Positions 1 to 9,109 of a stretch of DNA of 57,346 bases are shown one piece after another. Source of the stretch: Actinobacteria bacterium OK074 (GTDB lineage Bacteria; Actinomycetota; Actinomycetes; Streptomycetales; Streptomycetaceae); the NCBI GenBank assembly GCA_001298575.1, contig LJCV01000257.1, forward strand, positions 1 through 57,346. The letters run 5' to 3'. The notes beneath the pieces were generated by a model. The model worked only from the letters and a program-made list of their open reading frames with translations, was not told the origin of the DNA and ran no database searches. The number at the start of each line of letters is the position of its first letter. The first letter of the stretch is position 1. Position numbers and translations under genes: made by a program.

Positions 1-118
1 CGGCGAGGTGGGTGATGAAGATGACCGGCATGCCGGTCCGGGGGCCGAGGTCGCGGTAGGCGAAGGTCACTCCGTCGGCGGTGACGGTGCGGGTCTGCGC
101 GTTCTTGTACGACGTCAC
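1..118 (-). CDS. Alpha/beta-fold hydrolase, N-terminal fragment (runs off window)
   Basis: Reading leftwards from a GTG, the first 39 residues are those of an alpha/beta hydrolase N-terminus: a short lead, a strand-turn-strand segment (GVTFAYRDLGPR) and the start of the strand before the HG motif (MPVIFITHLA). The gene leaves the window before the nucleophile elbow, so substrate and catalytic residues cannot be judged. The GTG at 118 aligns with the usual family start. In-frame GTGs at 121 and 154 are alternatives, and a GAGG-type ribosome site lies just upstream of 118-121. The upstream neighbour is degenerate DNA, so this gene is probably transcribed alone towards the left. Confidence 0.7.
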   Translation of the reverse strand, partial: MTSYKNAQTRTVTADGVTFAYRDLGPRTGMPVIFITHLA

Positions 119-154
119 CACGTCGCCCTCGCCTCGTGTTTCGCGTGCGTTCAC

Positions 155-743
155 GGTCGTGCCCTTCGATGTGAGGATTACCGCCACTGTGCGCCGACCT
201 CTGCTTCCTCGCAGGTGGGCGCAGACCGGTTCCCGGGTCTCCCGGCTGCGGCTGCAGCCCGGGGTCGGCGGTCAGAGGACGCCCAGGAAGCGGGAAACCC
301 CTTGGATCAGGTCCCTGAACAACCCGTCGACCATTAAAGTATGACCGTAATTCCATCAGGGTGCAAATGGGCAGGCCGAACGGAATGCACAGCGGCGGAA
401 TCACGGGTTCCCCGGGCGTCGGGGGTGCACCAGCACAGCGCACCACCAGGGCAGGAGCGGCTGACCTACGCCGGCGGCCACGAGACGCTGGTCGTGACCG
501 GCAAGTCGTGGCCGTCCGGCCCCGGACCGGGGACAGCCGACGATCTGTACGACGGTTTCAGGACTTCGATGCCCCGCGTGCGGACGACGCCTGGCTGCGC
601 CCCGGATTCCAGGACGAGGGCCGGGCCGGAGTGCACACCGTGGACCACGACGACGCCCGCCTCAGCCCCGAGCCCCCCGCCACCGGTACGGCGCACCTCC
701 CGCCTGCACCCGCAGCGGACCTGGCGCAGCGCTTGCGGCACTC
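155..743. other. Degenerate stretch without an intact gene
   Basis: No convincing full gene. Around 460-700 on the plus strand, two frames look like one old coding sequence broken near 563: an acidic segment ending TADDLYDGF in one frame continues as DFDAPRADDAWLRPGF in another. I cannot name the family. The part at 155-340 should hold the promoter of the leftward hydrolase. Confidence 0.4.
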
Positions 744-1148
744 GTCGGCAACACCGTCGGCCTGACCGGGGAAGGCCGCTCCATGACGACGCTGGAGCTC
801 ATGGGACGTCGGATCGCACTCCTCGACGCCCTCCGGAAGCTCGACCGGCCCTTCGTCGTCCTGGTCCGGGGCAAGCCCTCGACCCTGCCCGCCCGGGACA
901 GGCGCGGGGTGACGGCAGGCGGACGACCAGCAATGCGTGCCGCCTGTCGTGTCGGGGAGCGCTACGAGGTCACGTCGCCGGTACGCACCGGCTGCCCAGG
1001 CTCGACGGTGATGACGGCCGGCACACTCCAGCTCTCACGGGCCCTCGCCGACCCGCAGCTCGCCGACCAAGTCCTCGACCAGGGCATCCACAACGCCCTC
1101 GCCCTCCTGGGCATCGAACACGAAGGGAACACCAGGACGACGCACTGA
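744..1148 (+). pseudogene. GH3 beta-glucosidase fragment
   Basis: The frame reads VGNTVGLTGEGRS followed by a segment of the form LELMGRRIALLDALRKLDRPFVVL and then GKPSTLP. This matches the core of the C-terminal (alpha/beta sandwich) domain of GH3 beta-glucosidases, where a GDT-GLTGEGxS loop and a KP-SxLP strand are typical. Only about 50 residues of this domain remain. The N-terminal catalytic barrel is absent, and after about position 890 the frame loses resemblance and stops at 1148. This is a dead remnant. The tail after 890 could be a second unrelated remnant. Confidence 0.55.
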
Positions 1149-1381
1149 CCGGCGTACACACGGACACCGCGGAGCGCACGCCGCACCGCCCACGCCACGC
1201 CAACCCCTCACCCACCTGCGGCGCGACACCCCTACGGGAAGAGGCGTCCACTCGACACCCGGAGCCTGCACGCGACCCCGTCCACCCGACACCCCTTCCC
1301 GCAGGGGCCTGAAGCCGCAACGGTCACAGAGCCCGGACGCGTCTGATCAATCGCCTGCCGGTGACGCTGTACCCATGACCG

Positions 1382-1730
1382 TCAGAGCAAGGGCATGAGG
1401 ACGCCGTCGACGATCGCCGCGATGTCGTCGCCGCCGACCCGCCGGTCGCCGACAAGCCCCCAGCGCAGCAGCAGAGCGACGACGGCGGAGACCGCCATCG
1501 AGTGACCTCCCGACGGACCGGCCCGGCACGAAGGCAGATCACCGCGCTCCACCGCGTGCACCAGCACGCCCTCGACAGCCTGATGCAGGGAGTCGACACA
1601 GCGCCGCCTGACGAGACCACACAGTTCCGGCTCCTGACGAGCCGAGTCATGCACGGCCGCAAGCAGGTCGACGCGGGAAGTGCCCTGACTCCACAGGGCG
1701 CGGGTCATCGTCGCAATGTTCTGAGCCAGG
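1382..1730 (-). pseudogene. TetR-family regulator, C-terminal ligand-domain remnant
   Basis: The minus-strand frame ending at 1382 reads like the last 110 residues of a TetR-family protein: helix RVDLLAAVHDSARQEPEL, helix SLHQAVEGVLVHAVERGDLP, and the closing helices with VSAVVALLLRWGLVG and DIAAIVDGVLMPLL. No helix-turn-helix domain is found upstream in any frame, so the DNA-binding half has been lost. It is probably an orphan of a former divergent regulator/enzyme pair. Nothing else recognisable lies in 1731-2063. Confidence 0.5.
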
Positions 1731-2063
1731 CCGCGGCATCGACCACCAGGCATCGAGGCCCGCGAAGTTGCCGCAACGACCGCAAGAGCGCACCAACCCC
1801 GTAGGCAACCTGCCCACGGGCTCCCGCACGAGCAACCACTCCCCCGCCGAGCTACCTCCGGCCCGGAACAGACCCCGATCCCCATCACGCCCCAACCGCA
1901 CACAGCCGGCTCCGCAAGACCAACCAACTGGCCGACCGACATCCGTGGCCAGCCCCTATGCGGATCGATGAGGTTCTGACCGCGATGCCATGAACTCCCA
2001 GGTGGCTCAGGCCGGATGGATTACCCCCGCTCAGCATCACGGAAACGATGCCGTCGACGACCT

Positions 2064-2353
2064 TCAGCTCGTCGACTTCTCGCAGAGTTGGCAGAGTTGG
2101 CTCATCGGGCGTGGTGGATGCCCGGGCGTGGCGCCCGGCGGGAAGCATTCACTGAGGCGGAGACGTTGGTTCCGGCTGCGGTCAGCACATGCTGGAGGTG
2201 GGTTTCGGCAAGGCCACGGCAACGGCATTTCCGCAGGCCGTGGGCGTGGACAGTTTCGGAGACCGTGCCCTCGCATCCTGCGCGGATCGGATATCGGCGC
2301 CGCCAGTGGTCGGTGTACTGCTCGTGCCGGATCCGAGTCCGGCTACTGCTCAC
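2064..2353 (-). mobile_element. IS1182-family transposase, C-terminal remnant with frameshift
   Basis: The minus strand encodes the typical C-terminal end of Streptomyces IS1182 transposases: RAGCEGTVSETVHAHGLRK, CRGLAETHLQHVLTAAGTN, then after a one-base shift RLSECFPPGATPGHPPRP and a stop at 2064. The catalytic N-terminal and middle parts are missing, so the element cannot move. No terminal inverted repeat was identified with confidence. It marks a past insertion next to the amidase gene and may explain the scrambled DNA on both sides. Confidence 0.7.
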
Positions 2354-2551
2354 GGATCTCGGACCAGCTCACCAGGCCCCTCAAGTCCCCAGAAGCCTGG
2401 TGCCAGCACGGCCCGCGTGCGCAGTTCCTCCGCGACGAGGTGGGCCGGCCCTCTGGATGGTCCACTCCGGGGCGTGTGCTCGCGCCGCGCCACAGGATCC
2501 CTTCTGCAAGGCCATTGCTGTACGCCCGTCCCCAGCCTATGGTCTGCCAAA

Positions 2552-2557
2552 TATAAT
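2552..2557 (+). promoter_or_regulatory. Possible -10 box (TATAAT) for the amidase gene
   Basis: A perfect TATAAT sits in a short AT-rich island (about 2550-2562) of otherwise GC-rich DNA, 52 nt before the amidase start. No good -35 match is seen at 17-18 nt spacing. The remaining DNA at 2354-2609 shows no recognisable gene. Confidence 0.35.
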
Positions 2558-2609
2558 ATTACGACCACCATTCCACTCGGCGCCGTCAGCGTCAGAGATG
2601 AGGCATGCC

Positions 2610-4082
2610 GTGAGTGACGTCCCCTTCCACTCCGCCGTGCAGCAGTCACGCGCACTGGCCGCGGGTGAGATCTCAAGCCGGGAACTCGTCGAGATCTATC
2701 TCGAGCGGATCGCCGTCCACAACGCCGCACTGAACGCGGTGGTGACCCTGGACCCCGAGCGTGCCCGCCGCGAGGCGGGGGAAGCAGACGCCGCGCGGGC
2801 GGCGGGGCAGGACCTCGGTCCGCTGCACGGCGTGCCGATCACGGTCAAGGACAGCTACGAGACCGCAGGCATGCGCACCGTCTGCGGGCGCATGGATCTG
2901 AAGGACTACGTGCCCGACCAGGACGCCGAGGCGGTCAAGCGGCTGCGCGCGGCCGGTGCCGTGATCATGGGCAAGAGCAACATGCCTCCGGGCAACCAGG
3001 ACGTCCAGGCCGACAACCCGGTGTTCGGCCCCTCGTCAAACCCGTGGGACCGAACCCGCACCTCGGGCGGATCCGCCGGAGGCGGCGCCGTCGCCACCGC
3101 CGCGGGCCTCACCACGTTCGACTTCGGCTCGGAAATCGGCGGATCGACCAGGATCCCGGCCCACTTCAACGGCCTGTACGGCCACAAGTCGACCTGGCGG
3201 TCGATCCCCCTCATCGGACATGTTCCCTACGGCCCGGGCGCTGGACGATGGACGGAAGCCGACATGGCCTGCGGCGGCGCCCAGGTCCGAGACGCCCGTG
3301 ATCTCGTCCCGATCCTGCGGGCGACGGTCGGGCCGGCCGACTACGACGGTGGTTTCAGCTACACGCTCGCACCGCCGCGCGCGAGAAGGCTCGCCGACTT
3401 CCGGGTCGCCGTCTGGAGCGAGGATCCCTCGTGTCCGGTCGACAGCGACATCATGGAGGCCATGGACGACGCGGTCACCGTGCTGCGTAGGGCCGGTGCA
3501 AAGATCACCGTCCAGCCCGCGAGCCTCCCCGTCGACATCGCGACGAATCACCACAAGGCATTCTCGCCCCTGCTCTTCGGCGCGGGCGACCGCACCGGCC
3601 TCGCCCCTGCCTCCAGTGCCGCGACCCTGGCCCGGTTCGTCCAGCACCCGCGGGGCGACGCCGGACCCGCCCTGCGCGGAACCTTCCAGTCCCACTTCCA
3701 CTGGCTGCAGGCCCACATGGTGCGCAACGAGATCCGGCAGCGCTGGTTCGAGTTCTTCCAGGACTTCGACATCGTGCTCATGCCGGTCACGCCGACGGCC
3801 GCCCCCGCTCATCACAACAAACCGATCGACTGGTTCGGGCGGCCCTTCGAGGTCGACGGTGTACGACGCCCTTACTGGGACCAGGTCAAGTGGAGCGCCG
3901 TCGCCAACGTCTCCGGAGGGCCGGCAACGACCATCCCCGTGCGCAAGGGCAGAAGCGGACTGCCCATCGGGCTGCAGGCCATGGGCCCGAGCGGAGGCGA
4001 TCTCACCACCATCGAATTCGCCGCGCTGCTCGGCCGGGAAGTAGACGGGTTCATGCCGCCTCCGGCCCTCGTCCAGATCTGA
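2610..4082 (+). CDS. Amidase signature (AS) family hydrolase
   Basis: A 490-residue amidase of the Ser-cisSer-Lys class, which hydrolyses carboxamides or aryl/acyl amides in the cytoplasm. Visible residues are Lys80 (ITVKDSYE), cis-Ser155 in TSGGSAGGGA, and nucleophile Ser179 in EIGGSTRIPAHFNG. The length is normal for the family. The open frame extends far upstream, but GTG at 2610 has a GAGG ribosome site six bases before it, and the sequence becomes amidase-like only from here. An ATG at 2598 is the alternative start. The gene stands alone between an IS remnant and degenerate DNA. The exact amide substrate cannot be told; an aryl-acylamidase or nitrile-pathway amidase is possible. Confidence 0.88.
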   Translation: MSDVPFHSAVQQSRALAAGEISSRELVEIYLERIAVHNAALNAVVTLDPERARREAGEADAARAAGQDLGPLHGVPITVKDSYETAGMRTVCGRMDLKDYVPDQDAEAVKRLRAAGAVIMGKSNMPPGNQDVQADNPVFGPSSNPWDRTRTSGGSAGGGAVATAAGLTTFDFGSEIGGSTRIPAHFNGLYGHKSTWRSIPLIGHVPYGPGAGRWTEADMACGGAQVRDARDLVPILRATVGPADYDGGFSYTLAPPRARRLADFRVAVWSEDPSCPVDSDIMEAMDDAVTVLRRAGAKITVQPASLPVDIATNHHKAFSPLLFGAGDRTGLAPASSAATLARFVQHPRGDAGPALRGTFQSHFHWLQAHMVRNEIRQRWFEFFQDFDIVLMPVTPTAAPAHHNKPIDWFGRPFEVDGVRRPYWDQVKWSAVANVSGGPATTIPVRKGRSGLPIGLQAMGPSGGDLTTIEFAALLGREVDGFMPPPALVQI

Positions 4083-4544
4083 CCGCCCAACCCGGGGAAC
4101 CAGGAAAACGACGCGCCCCACCCGACCCGCACGTGTCACGGCTGCCGCCGGATTCCGCCTGCCACTTCTCCAGAGCGCACCGCGGCCTTGTCAGCGGCGA
4201 CCGCATCGCACACGACGTCCTCGGCGCCGCAGCCAACCGGATCGCGGCCCGGCCAAGGTCGTGGCCAGGTCGTAGATCTCGTACAGGGTGATCCTGCCGG
4301 GCCCTCCTGTTCGGGGAAGCCGCGGATACCCACCTGCTTGTGGTCACGCTGGGGGCGACACTGACGGCCCTCGTTCTCGTAGACGCCTGAACCAAGGACA
4401 TCTCGGCGTTGAGCTTCTCGAATGCCTCCGAGAACCCCCGCCCCGGATCGCCCGCACCAAAGGATCAGGGCCCTCGGAAGCTCGATGGCGCGAAGCCGAT
4501 CCGAGCACCCGCAGGCCCTGTTGCCGCGTGACGAGCACATCCCG
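4083..4544. other. Intergenic stretch without recognisable gene
   Basis: Both strands are open in several short frames because of the GC content, but none gives a recognisable domain. Short minus-strand pieces (for example GRITLYEIYDLATTLA near 4235-4285 and FEKLNAEMSLVQ near 4385-4420) look coding-like but lie in different frames, so this may be another decayed gene. No terminator hairpin for the amidase or for lpdA was found here. Confidence 0.35.
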
Positions 4545-5957
4545 CTACATGTTGATCATGTGGCCGGCGAGGCCGTGGACGGCTTCCTTGACCGCTTCGC
4601 CGAGGGTGGGGTGGGCGTGGACGTTGCGGGCGACCTCGTGGACCGTGAGGTCCCACTGCTGGGCCAGGGTCAGCTCGGGGAGGAGTTCGGTGACGTCGGG
4701 GCCGATGAGGTGACCGCCGAGGAGTTCGCCGTACTTGGCGTCGCTGATCAGCTTCACGAACCCGCTCGCGTCGCCCAGGCCGTGGGCCTTGGCGTTCGCG
4801 GTGAACGGGAACTTGGCGACCTGGACGTCGAAGCCCTTCTCCCGTGCCTGCGCCTCGGTGTAGCCGAAGCTGGCGATCTGCGGCTGGCAGAAGGTGGATC
4901 GCGGGATCATCGCGTAGTCCAGCTCCATGGTCTCCGCGTCCGCGATCGTCTCGGCGGCGACCACGCCCATCGCCTCGGCGGCGTGCGCGAGCATCAGCTT
5001 CGCGGTGACGTCGCCGATGGCGTAGATGTGCGGAACCGAGGTGCGGCAGCGGCCGTCGACATCGATCGCGCCGCGCTCGGTGACCCGCACGCCGGTGTTC
5101 TCCAGGCCGTAGCCGGTGACGTTCGGCGCGAAGCCGATCGCCTGCAGCACCTTGTCCGCCTCCAGGACCTGCTGCGCGCCGTCCTTGCCGGTGACCGTGA
5201 CCCGGACCTGCGGACCGGACTCGTCGATCGACTCGACGCGGGTGGAGGTGAGGACGTCGATGCCCAGCTTCCGGTACTGCTTGGCCAGTTCGGCGGAGAC
5301 CTCGACGTCCTCCAGTGGGGCGATCCGGTCCAGGAACTCGACGATGGTGACCTGCACGCCGTAGTTGTGCAGCACGTAGGCGAACTCGACGCCGATGGCC
5401 CCGGCGCCCGCGATCACGATGGACTGCGGAAGGTCCTCGGCGAGGATCTGCTCCTCGAACGTCACCACGCGCGACGTGCGGCGGGTGCCGGGCAGCAGCC
5501 TGGGGCTCGCCCCGGCGGCGATGATGCAGTGATCGAAGCCGATGGTGCGGGTGTTGCCGTCGAAGTCGGCCACCTGGAGCGTGTGCGGGTCGAGGAACGT
5601 GCCGCGACCGCCGATCTCTGTGATCTTGTTCTTCTTCATCAGGTAGTGGACGCCCTTGACCCGGCCGTCCGCGACCTTCCGGCTGCGGCGGAATGCCTCC
5701 CCGTAGTCGAAGGAGACCTCACCCTCGACCTTGATGCCGAAGGTCTTCGCCTCGCGCGTGAAGATGTGCGCGAGCTCGGCGTTGCGCAGCAGGGCCTTGG
5801 TGGGGATACAGCCCACGTTCAGGCAGACGCCGCCCCAGTACTTCTCCTCGACGACCGCGACGCTCTTGCCCAGTTGGGCGGCCCGGATGGCGGCTACGTA
5901 TCCGCCGGGGCCCGCGCCGAGTACGACGACGTCGAAGCGCTCACCCTGCTCGTCCAT
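4545..5957 (-). CDS. lpdA: Dihydrolipoyl dehydrogenase (E3)
   Basis: A 470-residue FAD flavoprotein that reoxidises dihydrolipoamide with NAD+ in 2-oxoacid dehydrogenase or glycine-cleavage complexes. The FAD-binding GxGPGGY motif is at 14-20 and the redox disulfide at Cys45/Cys50 (WGGVCLNVGCIP). A second nucleotide-binding motif is GAGAIGVEFA, followed by YAIGDV. The C-terminal active-site pair is His449/Glu454 (HAHPTLGEAV). The ATG at 5957 has a GGAAG ribosome site eight bases upstream; the frame stays open further upstream without homology. No E1 or E2 gene is nearby, so this is a free-standing E3 copy. A housekeeping lpdA may exist elsewhere in the genome. Confidence 0.93.
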   Translation of the reverse strand: MDEQGERFDVVVLGAGPGGYVAAIRAAQLGKSVAVVEEKYWGGVCLNVGCIPTKALLRNAELAHIFTREAKTFGIKVEGEVSFDYGEAFRRSRKVADGRVKGVHYLMKKNKITEIGGRGTFLDPHTLQVADFDGNTRTIGFDHCIIAAGASPRLLPGTRRTSRVVTFEEQILAEDLPQSIVIAGAGAIGVEFAYVLHNYGVQVTIVEFLDRIAPLEDVEVSAELAKQYRKLGIDVLTSTRVESIDESGPQVRVTVTGKDGAQQVLEADKVLQAIGFAPNVTGYGLENTGVRVTERGAIDVDGRCRTSVPHIYAIGDVTAKLMLAHAAEAMGVVAAETIADAETMELDYAMIPRSTFCQPQIASFGYTEAQAREKGFDVQVAKFPFTANAKAHGLGDASGFVKLISDAKYGELLGGHLIGPDVTELLPELTLAQQWDLTVHEVARNVHAHPTLGEAVKEAVHGLAGHMINM

Positions 5958-6169
5958 GGACGGCTTCCTTTCCACTGGGGCGGCCGGCTCCCGCGAGGGG
6001 CCGACTCGCTCCCGATCGAACGATCTGTTCATCAACACGCCGGCGGCGGCATCCACCACCTCCCGCAGCGGGGAAACGGTGGAGGCGGCCGTACGGTCCA
6101 TCATCTCGGCAGCGGCTCCCCGACGTCAGCTTCAGCGTCGCGGCGCGGTGATCTATGCCCGCCCAGTCA

Positions 6170-7348
6170 TCATCGACGGCGGGCCGACGCCCCGTCGACT
6201 TCGTGTACTCCGGCCTCGGCGGCACCGAGCCTGAGAGTGTCGAGGCCGAAGGCGGCGACCGGGCCGTGCGCACCGGGTTTGAGGACGGCATCCGGCTGAG
6301 CCGCGCGGGCGGCGCCCCATGCCAGGAGGGATCCCGTCATCTCGTACGGATCGGGTCCGGTGAGCGCCGAAGTGGCCAGGGGGCGGCCGTGGCCGTCGCG
6401 AGCGACGGCGATCACCAGGGAACGGCCGTCGGGATCCGGCTGGCGCTGCGATCCCGGGAGCCGCTCGGACCACCGCTCCAGGGCGGCCCGCACCTTCGCC
6501 GAGCGCAACAAGGGTGCCTGGATCGTGGCGGCGATCTGCACCGGGCGCGTCCACCGTCCGAACCACCCGAGGCCCACCTCGACGCTCTCCAACTGGGGGA
6601 AGACCTCCGGCAGTCCGAGATGCTCCGTGCCCGGGACGGTCATGACCGTACGTTTCACGCCGCCGTAATGGAAGGTACGCACCCGCTTGCCGACGCGCTC
6701 GTCGACCACACGGGCGGTGGCCCAGGGACGCGGGCTGCGATAGGCGAACCCGTCCTCGGCCGCCGCAGCGACCAGCGTCTGACGTGTGCCTCCCGTGGTC
6801 AGGGCGTACGCGTCGCGCAGGGTGCTGCGGTAGAGCAGCTCGTCGCCCTGTCCGGCACGGGTGATGAAGTAGCCGGCCTCCACGTGGCGTGCCCGCTCGC
6901 CCGCCCGCGTCAGGGCGAGCGCGCCGGCGAGGTTGCCCGGCACGTAGTCGTAGCCGAACGCGGGCACGAGGGTCGCTCCGCGGACGGCCGCGACGGCGTC
7001 CAGTTCAAGGAGGACGCGGCGGGCGAAGGTCCCCTCCCCCGTCGAGTCGAAGTAGTGGGCCCCCGCCCGCGCGGCAGCCGTGACCGCCGCCATACCGAGC
7101 CGCATGAACGGGCCGATCGTGGAGACGACGACATCGCCGGGCTCCAGGAGGCGCGTGAGGTCGGCCGTCGAGGTGACGTCGACCTCGGCCACCGGCAGGT
7201 CCGCCTCGAAGCGGTCGGCCAGGGCCAGCATCCTGGTCCGGCTCCGCCCGGCCAAGGTGGGCTTCTCCCCTCGTGCGAGCAGTTCCCGGAGCACGCGCTG
7301 CCCGGTGTACCCCGTCGCACCCAGCAACACGATCCTGCGCTTTTCCAC
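6170..7348 (-). CDS. Saccharopine-dehydrogenase-like NAD(P)-binding protein
   Basis: A 392-residue protein with an N-terminal Rossmann domain (LLGATGYTGQRV at 8-19; GPFMRLG typical of the saccharopine-dehydrogenase/trans-enoyl-reductase family). The central part carries GAHYFDSTGEG, equivalent to the GxHYxDxxGE segment of this family. Relatives act as enoyl reductases in lipid synthesis or as uncharacterised oxidoreductases, so lysine metabolism is not implied. GTG at 7348 has a GGAG site close upstream. The gene is divergent from a TetR gene 80 bp away, with two palindromes between them, so it is probably that regulator's target. A copy of its C-terminal end lies at about 21715-21780. Confidence 0.82.
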   Translation of the reverse strand: MEKRRIVLLGATGYTGQRVLRELLARGEKPTLAGRSRTRMLALADRFEADLPVAEVDVTSTADLTRLLEPGDVVVSTIGPFMRLGMAAVTAAARAGAHYFDSTGEGTFARRVLLELDAVAAVRGATLVPAFGYDYVPGNLAGALALTRAGERARHVEAGYFITRAGQGDELLYRSTLRDAYALTTGGTRQTLVAAAAEDGFAYRSPRPWATARVVDERVGKRVRTFHYGGVKRTVMTVPGTEHLGLPEVFPQLESVEVGLGWFGRWTRPVQIAATIQAPLLRSAKVRAALERWSERLPGSQRQPDPDGRSLVIAVARDGHGRPLATSALTGPDPYEMTGSLLAWGAARAAQPDAVLKPGAHGPVAAFGLDTLRLGAAEAGVHEVDGASARRR

Positions 7349-7386
7349 GGCTCCGCCTGCCTTCCGGAGGGCACTGTCACGACTAC

Positions 7387-7417
7387 TGACCCTTAGTCAT
7401 TCACTGACCTCGGGTCA
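7387..7417. promoter_or_regulatory. Two TGAC-N5-GTCA palindromes: probable TetR operator
   Basis: TGACCCTTAGTCA (7387-7399) and TGACCTCGGGTCA (7405-7417) are two 13-bp palindromes whose starts are 18 bp apart, on nearly the same face of the helix. They fill the divergent gap between the saccharopine-dehydrogenase-like gene and the TetR gene. Inference: the TetR dimer binds both sites and represses both genes. Confidence 0.6.
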
Positions 7418-7428
7418 TCGAATATACG

Positions 7429-8073
7429 ATGGTTCGCATGGGAGGCCCAAACCGACGACAGATGTATGCGGAGCAGACCCGGGCGGACCTGGTGACGGCC
7501 GCACGGAAACTGTTCGTGGACAACGGGTTCGCCAGCACGTCGGTCGAGGCCGTCACCGGGGCGGCGCGGGTGAGCAAGGGCACCTTCTACAGCCATTTCC
7601 CGGACAAGAAGGCGATGTTCGCCGAGCTCTACACCGAACTGCTACAGCAGGTCGGCGCCCTGAGCGACGCGACATGCGAGGCGATCCGTGCGACCAGGCC
7701 GGACCAGCCCGCCATGACCGCGGTCGCCGACCTCACGCACGCCTTCCTGCGGCGGACCATCGACGACCCCCTGCACCGGGAGCTGATGGCCCAGGCACCC
7801 TCGGTCCTGGGAGGGCAGTACCGGCACATCAACGACACCGTCGCCCAGCCGCCGATCGAACGGCTGCTGAGCGTTCTGGCCGAACGCGGTGAACTGCAAC
7901 CGGACGTTCCCGTCGCCACTGTCGCCCGGCTGCTGCTGGCCGGACTGTGCGAGGGCAACCAGATCATCGCCGCCGCAAGGGACCGGGAGGAAGCCCTGAC
8001 CAGGACGTTCCATGCGATCACCCTGCTGATGTCGGGCCTGGCGGCCGAGGGCATCAGCGCCCGCGGTTGTTGA
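7429..8073 (+). CDS. TetR-family transcriptional regulator
   Basis: A 214-residue TetR protein. The N-terminal HTH runs from about residue 16 to 62 (LVTAARKLFVDNGFASTSV, AARVSKGTFYSHFPDKKAMF), followed by an all-helical ligand domain whose end (VARLLLAGLCEGNQII) fits the TetR C-terminal dimer interface. The first ATG at 7429 lacks a ribosome site; a second ATG at 7438 is possible, and the message may be leaderless. It is divergent from the saccharopine-dehydrogenase-like gene, with a paired palindrome between them, so autoregulation and control of that gene are likely. Confidence 0.88.
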   Translation: MVRMGGPNRRQMYAEQTRADLVTAARKLFVDNGFASTSVEAVTGAARVSKGTFYSHFPDKKAMFAELYTELLQQVGALSDATCEAIRATRPDQPAMTAVADLTHAFLRRTIDDPLHRELMAQAPSVLGGQYRHINDTVAQPPIERLLSVLAERGELQPDVPVATVARLLLAGLCEGNQIIAAARDREEALTRTFHAITLLMSGLAAEGISARGC

Positions 8074-8214
8074 TCTGCACCGGGCCGTCTCGGGTGAACA
8101 GGACCGCGTACGTCGTCAGGGCGCGACCGTAGCCCACAACCCACCCGCTCGATACGGTGCCCAGCGCACGGCCGCGATTGCGGGCACCCATGCGCTCACG
8201 GACGGAAACCCGCG

Positions 8215-9087
8215 CTAAACAGCCCTTCCGCCAGCCAGGAACGGCCGCAGATGCGCCAGCATCGCCGTCGGCTGCTCCTCCGGGATGAAATGGCCGCACT
8301 CCGGGATCTCGGCACCGGTGACGTCGTCCGCGTACTCGCGCCAGATCTCCAGCGTCGGCAGGCGGGAGGGCAGCCCCACGGAACCCCACAGCGCCAGTAC
8401 CGGCATGGTGAGGCGCCGGCCCTCGGCGGCGTCGATGTCGTCGAGGGCGACGTCCTGCTCCATGGCGCGGTAGTCGTCGAAACTCGCGCGCAGGGCACCC
8501 GGACGGGAGAACGCCCGGACGTAGGCGTCGACCGCTTCGGATGTCAGACCGTGGCGGTTGTAGGTCCAGCGCTCGAAGAAGTACTCGAGATATCCGCGGA
8601 TGTCGCGGCCCACGAGGCGCTCCGGCAGGTCGGGTTGCATCTGGAACAGCCAGTGCCAGTACCCGGAGGCGAGGGAGGCATCCAAGCGACGGAACATCTC
8701 CCGGGTGGGCACGATGTCGAGTACGGAGAGCCGCTCCACCTGCTCCGGGCGATCCAGCGCCCACCGGTGCGCCACCCGGGCGCCGCGGTCGTGCCCCACG
8801 ACCGCGGCCTTGTCGAAGCCGAGCGCCTCGACGAGACCGGCGATGTCGGCAGCCATGCGCCGCTTGTCGTAACCGGCCGTGGGTTTGTCACTCAGGCCGT
8901 AGCCGCGCAGGTCGGGCGCCACGACAGTGTGGTCGGCCGCGAGATCCGCCAGCACCGGCCGCCAGCAGTCGGAGGTCTGCGGCCAGCCGTGGAGCAGTAC
9001 GAGCAGGGGGCCGGATCCCGCCCGGACGTAGTGCAGGCGGACCCCGTCCACCTGCGTCACTCCGGTCGTCACTGTCGGCTGTCCCAT
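8215..9087 (-). CDS. Alpha/beta hydrolase, haloacetate (fluoroacetate) dehalogenase type
   Basis: A 290-residue alpha/beta hydrolase with the residue set known from fluoroacetate dehalogenases: nucleophile Asp100 and Arg101/Arg104 (GHDRGARVAHRW) for the carboxylate, Asp124 in LDIVPT, His145-Trp146 (GYWHW) and Tyr206 (FDDYRA) as halide pocket, and catalytic His266 (ECGHFIPEE). Such enzymes hydrolyse haloacetates to glycolate; close relatives include epoxide hydrolases. The ATG at 9087 follows a strong AGGAGG. It is divergent from a CGNR-type regulator with a perfect 19-bp palindrome between them. Substrate assignment rests on the signature only; chloroacetate activity is as likely as C-F cleavage. 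Confidence 0.85.
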   Translation of the reverse strand: MGQPTVTTGVTQVDGVRLHYVRAGSGPLLVLLHGWPQTSDCWRPVLADLAADHTVVAPDLRGYGLSDKPTAGYDKRRMAADIAGLVEALGFDKAAVVGHDRGARVAHRWALDRPEQVERLSVLDIVPTREMFRRLDASLASGYWHWLFQMQPDLPERLVGRDIRGYLEYFFERWTYNRHGLTSEAVDAYVRAFSRPGALRASFDDYRAMEQDVALDDIDAAEGRRLTMPVLALWGSVGLPSRLPTLEIWREYADDVTGAEIPECGHFIPEEQPTAMLAHLRPFLAGGRAV

Positions 9088-9109
9088 GGATGCGCCTCCT
9101 CGGCATGAC

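Noticed and set aside
2016..2609. Upstream extension of the amidase frame by about 198 codons.
   Set aside because: The text is Arg-rich and lies over an IS1182 remnant on the other strand. Amidase homology and a ribosome site begin at 2610.
6170..7348. Lysine-pathway saccharopine dehydrogenase.
   Set aside because: Only the Rossmann part and overall fold resemble that family; many actinobacterial members are lipid enoyl reductases, and no lysine gene is nearby.
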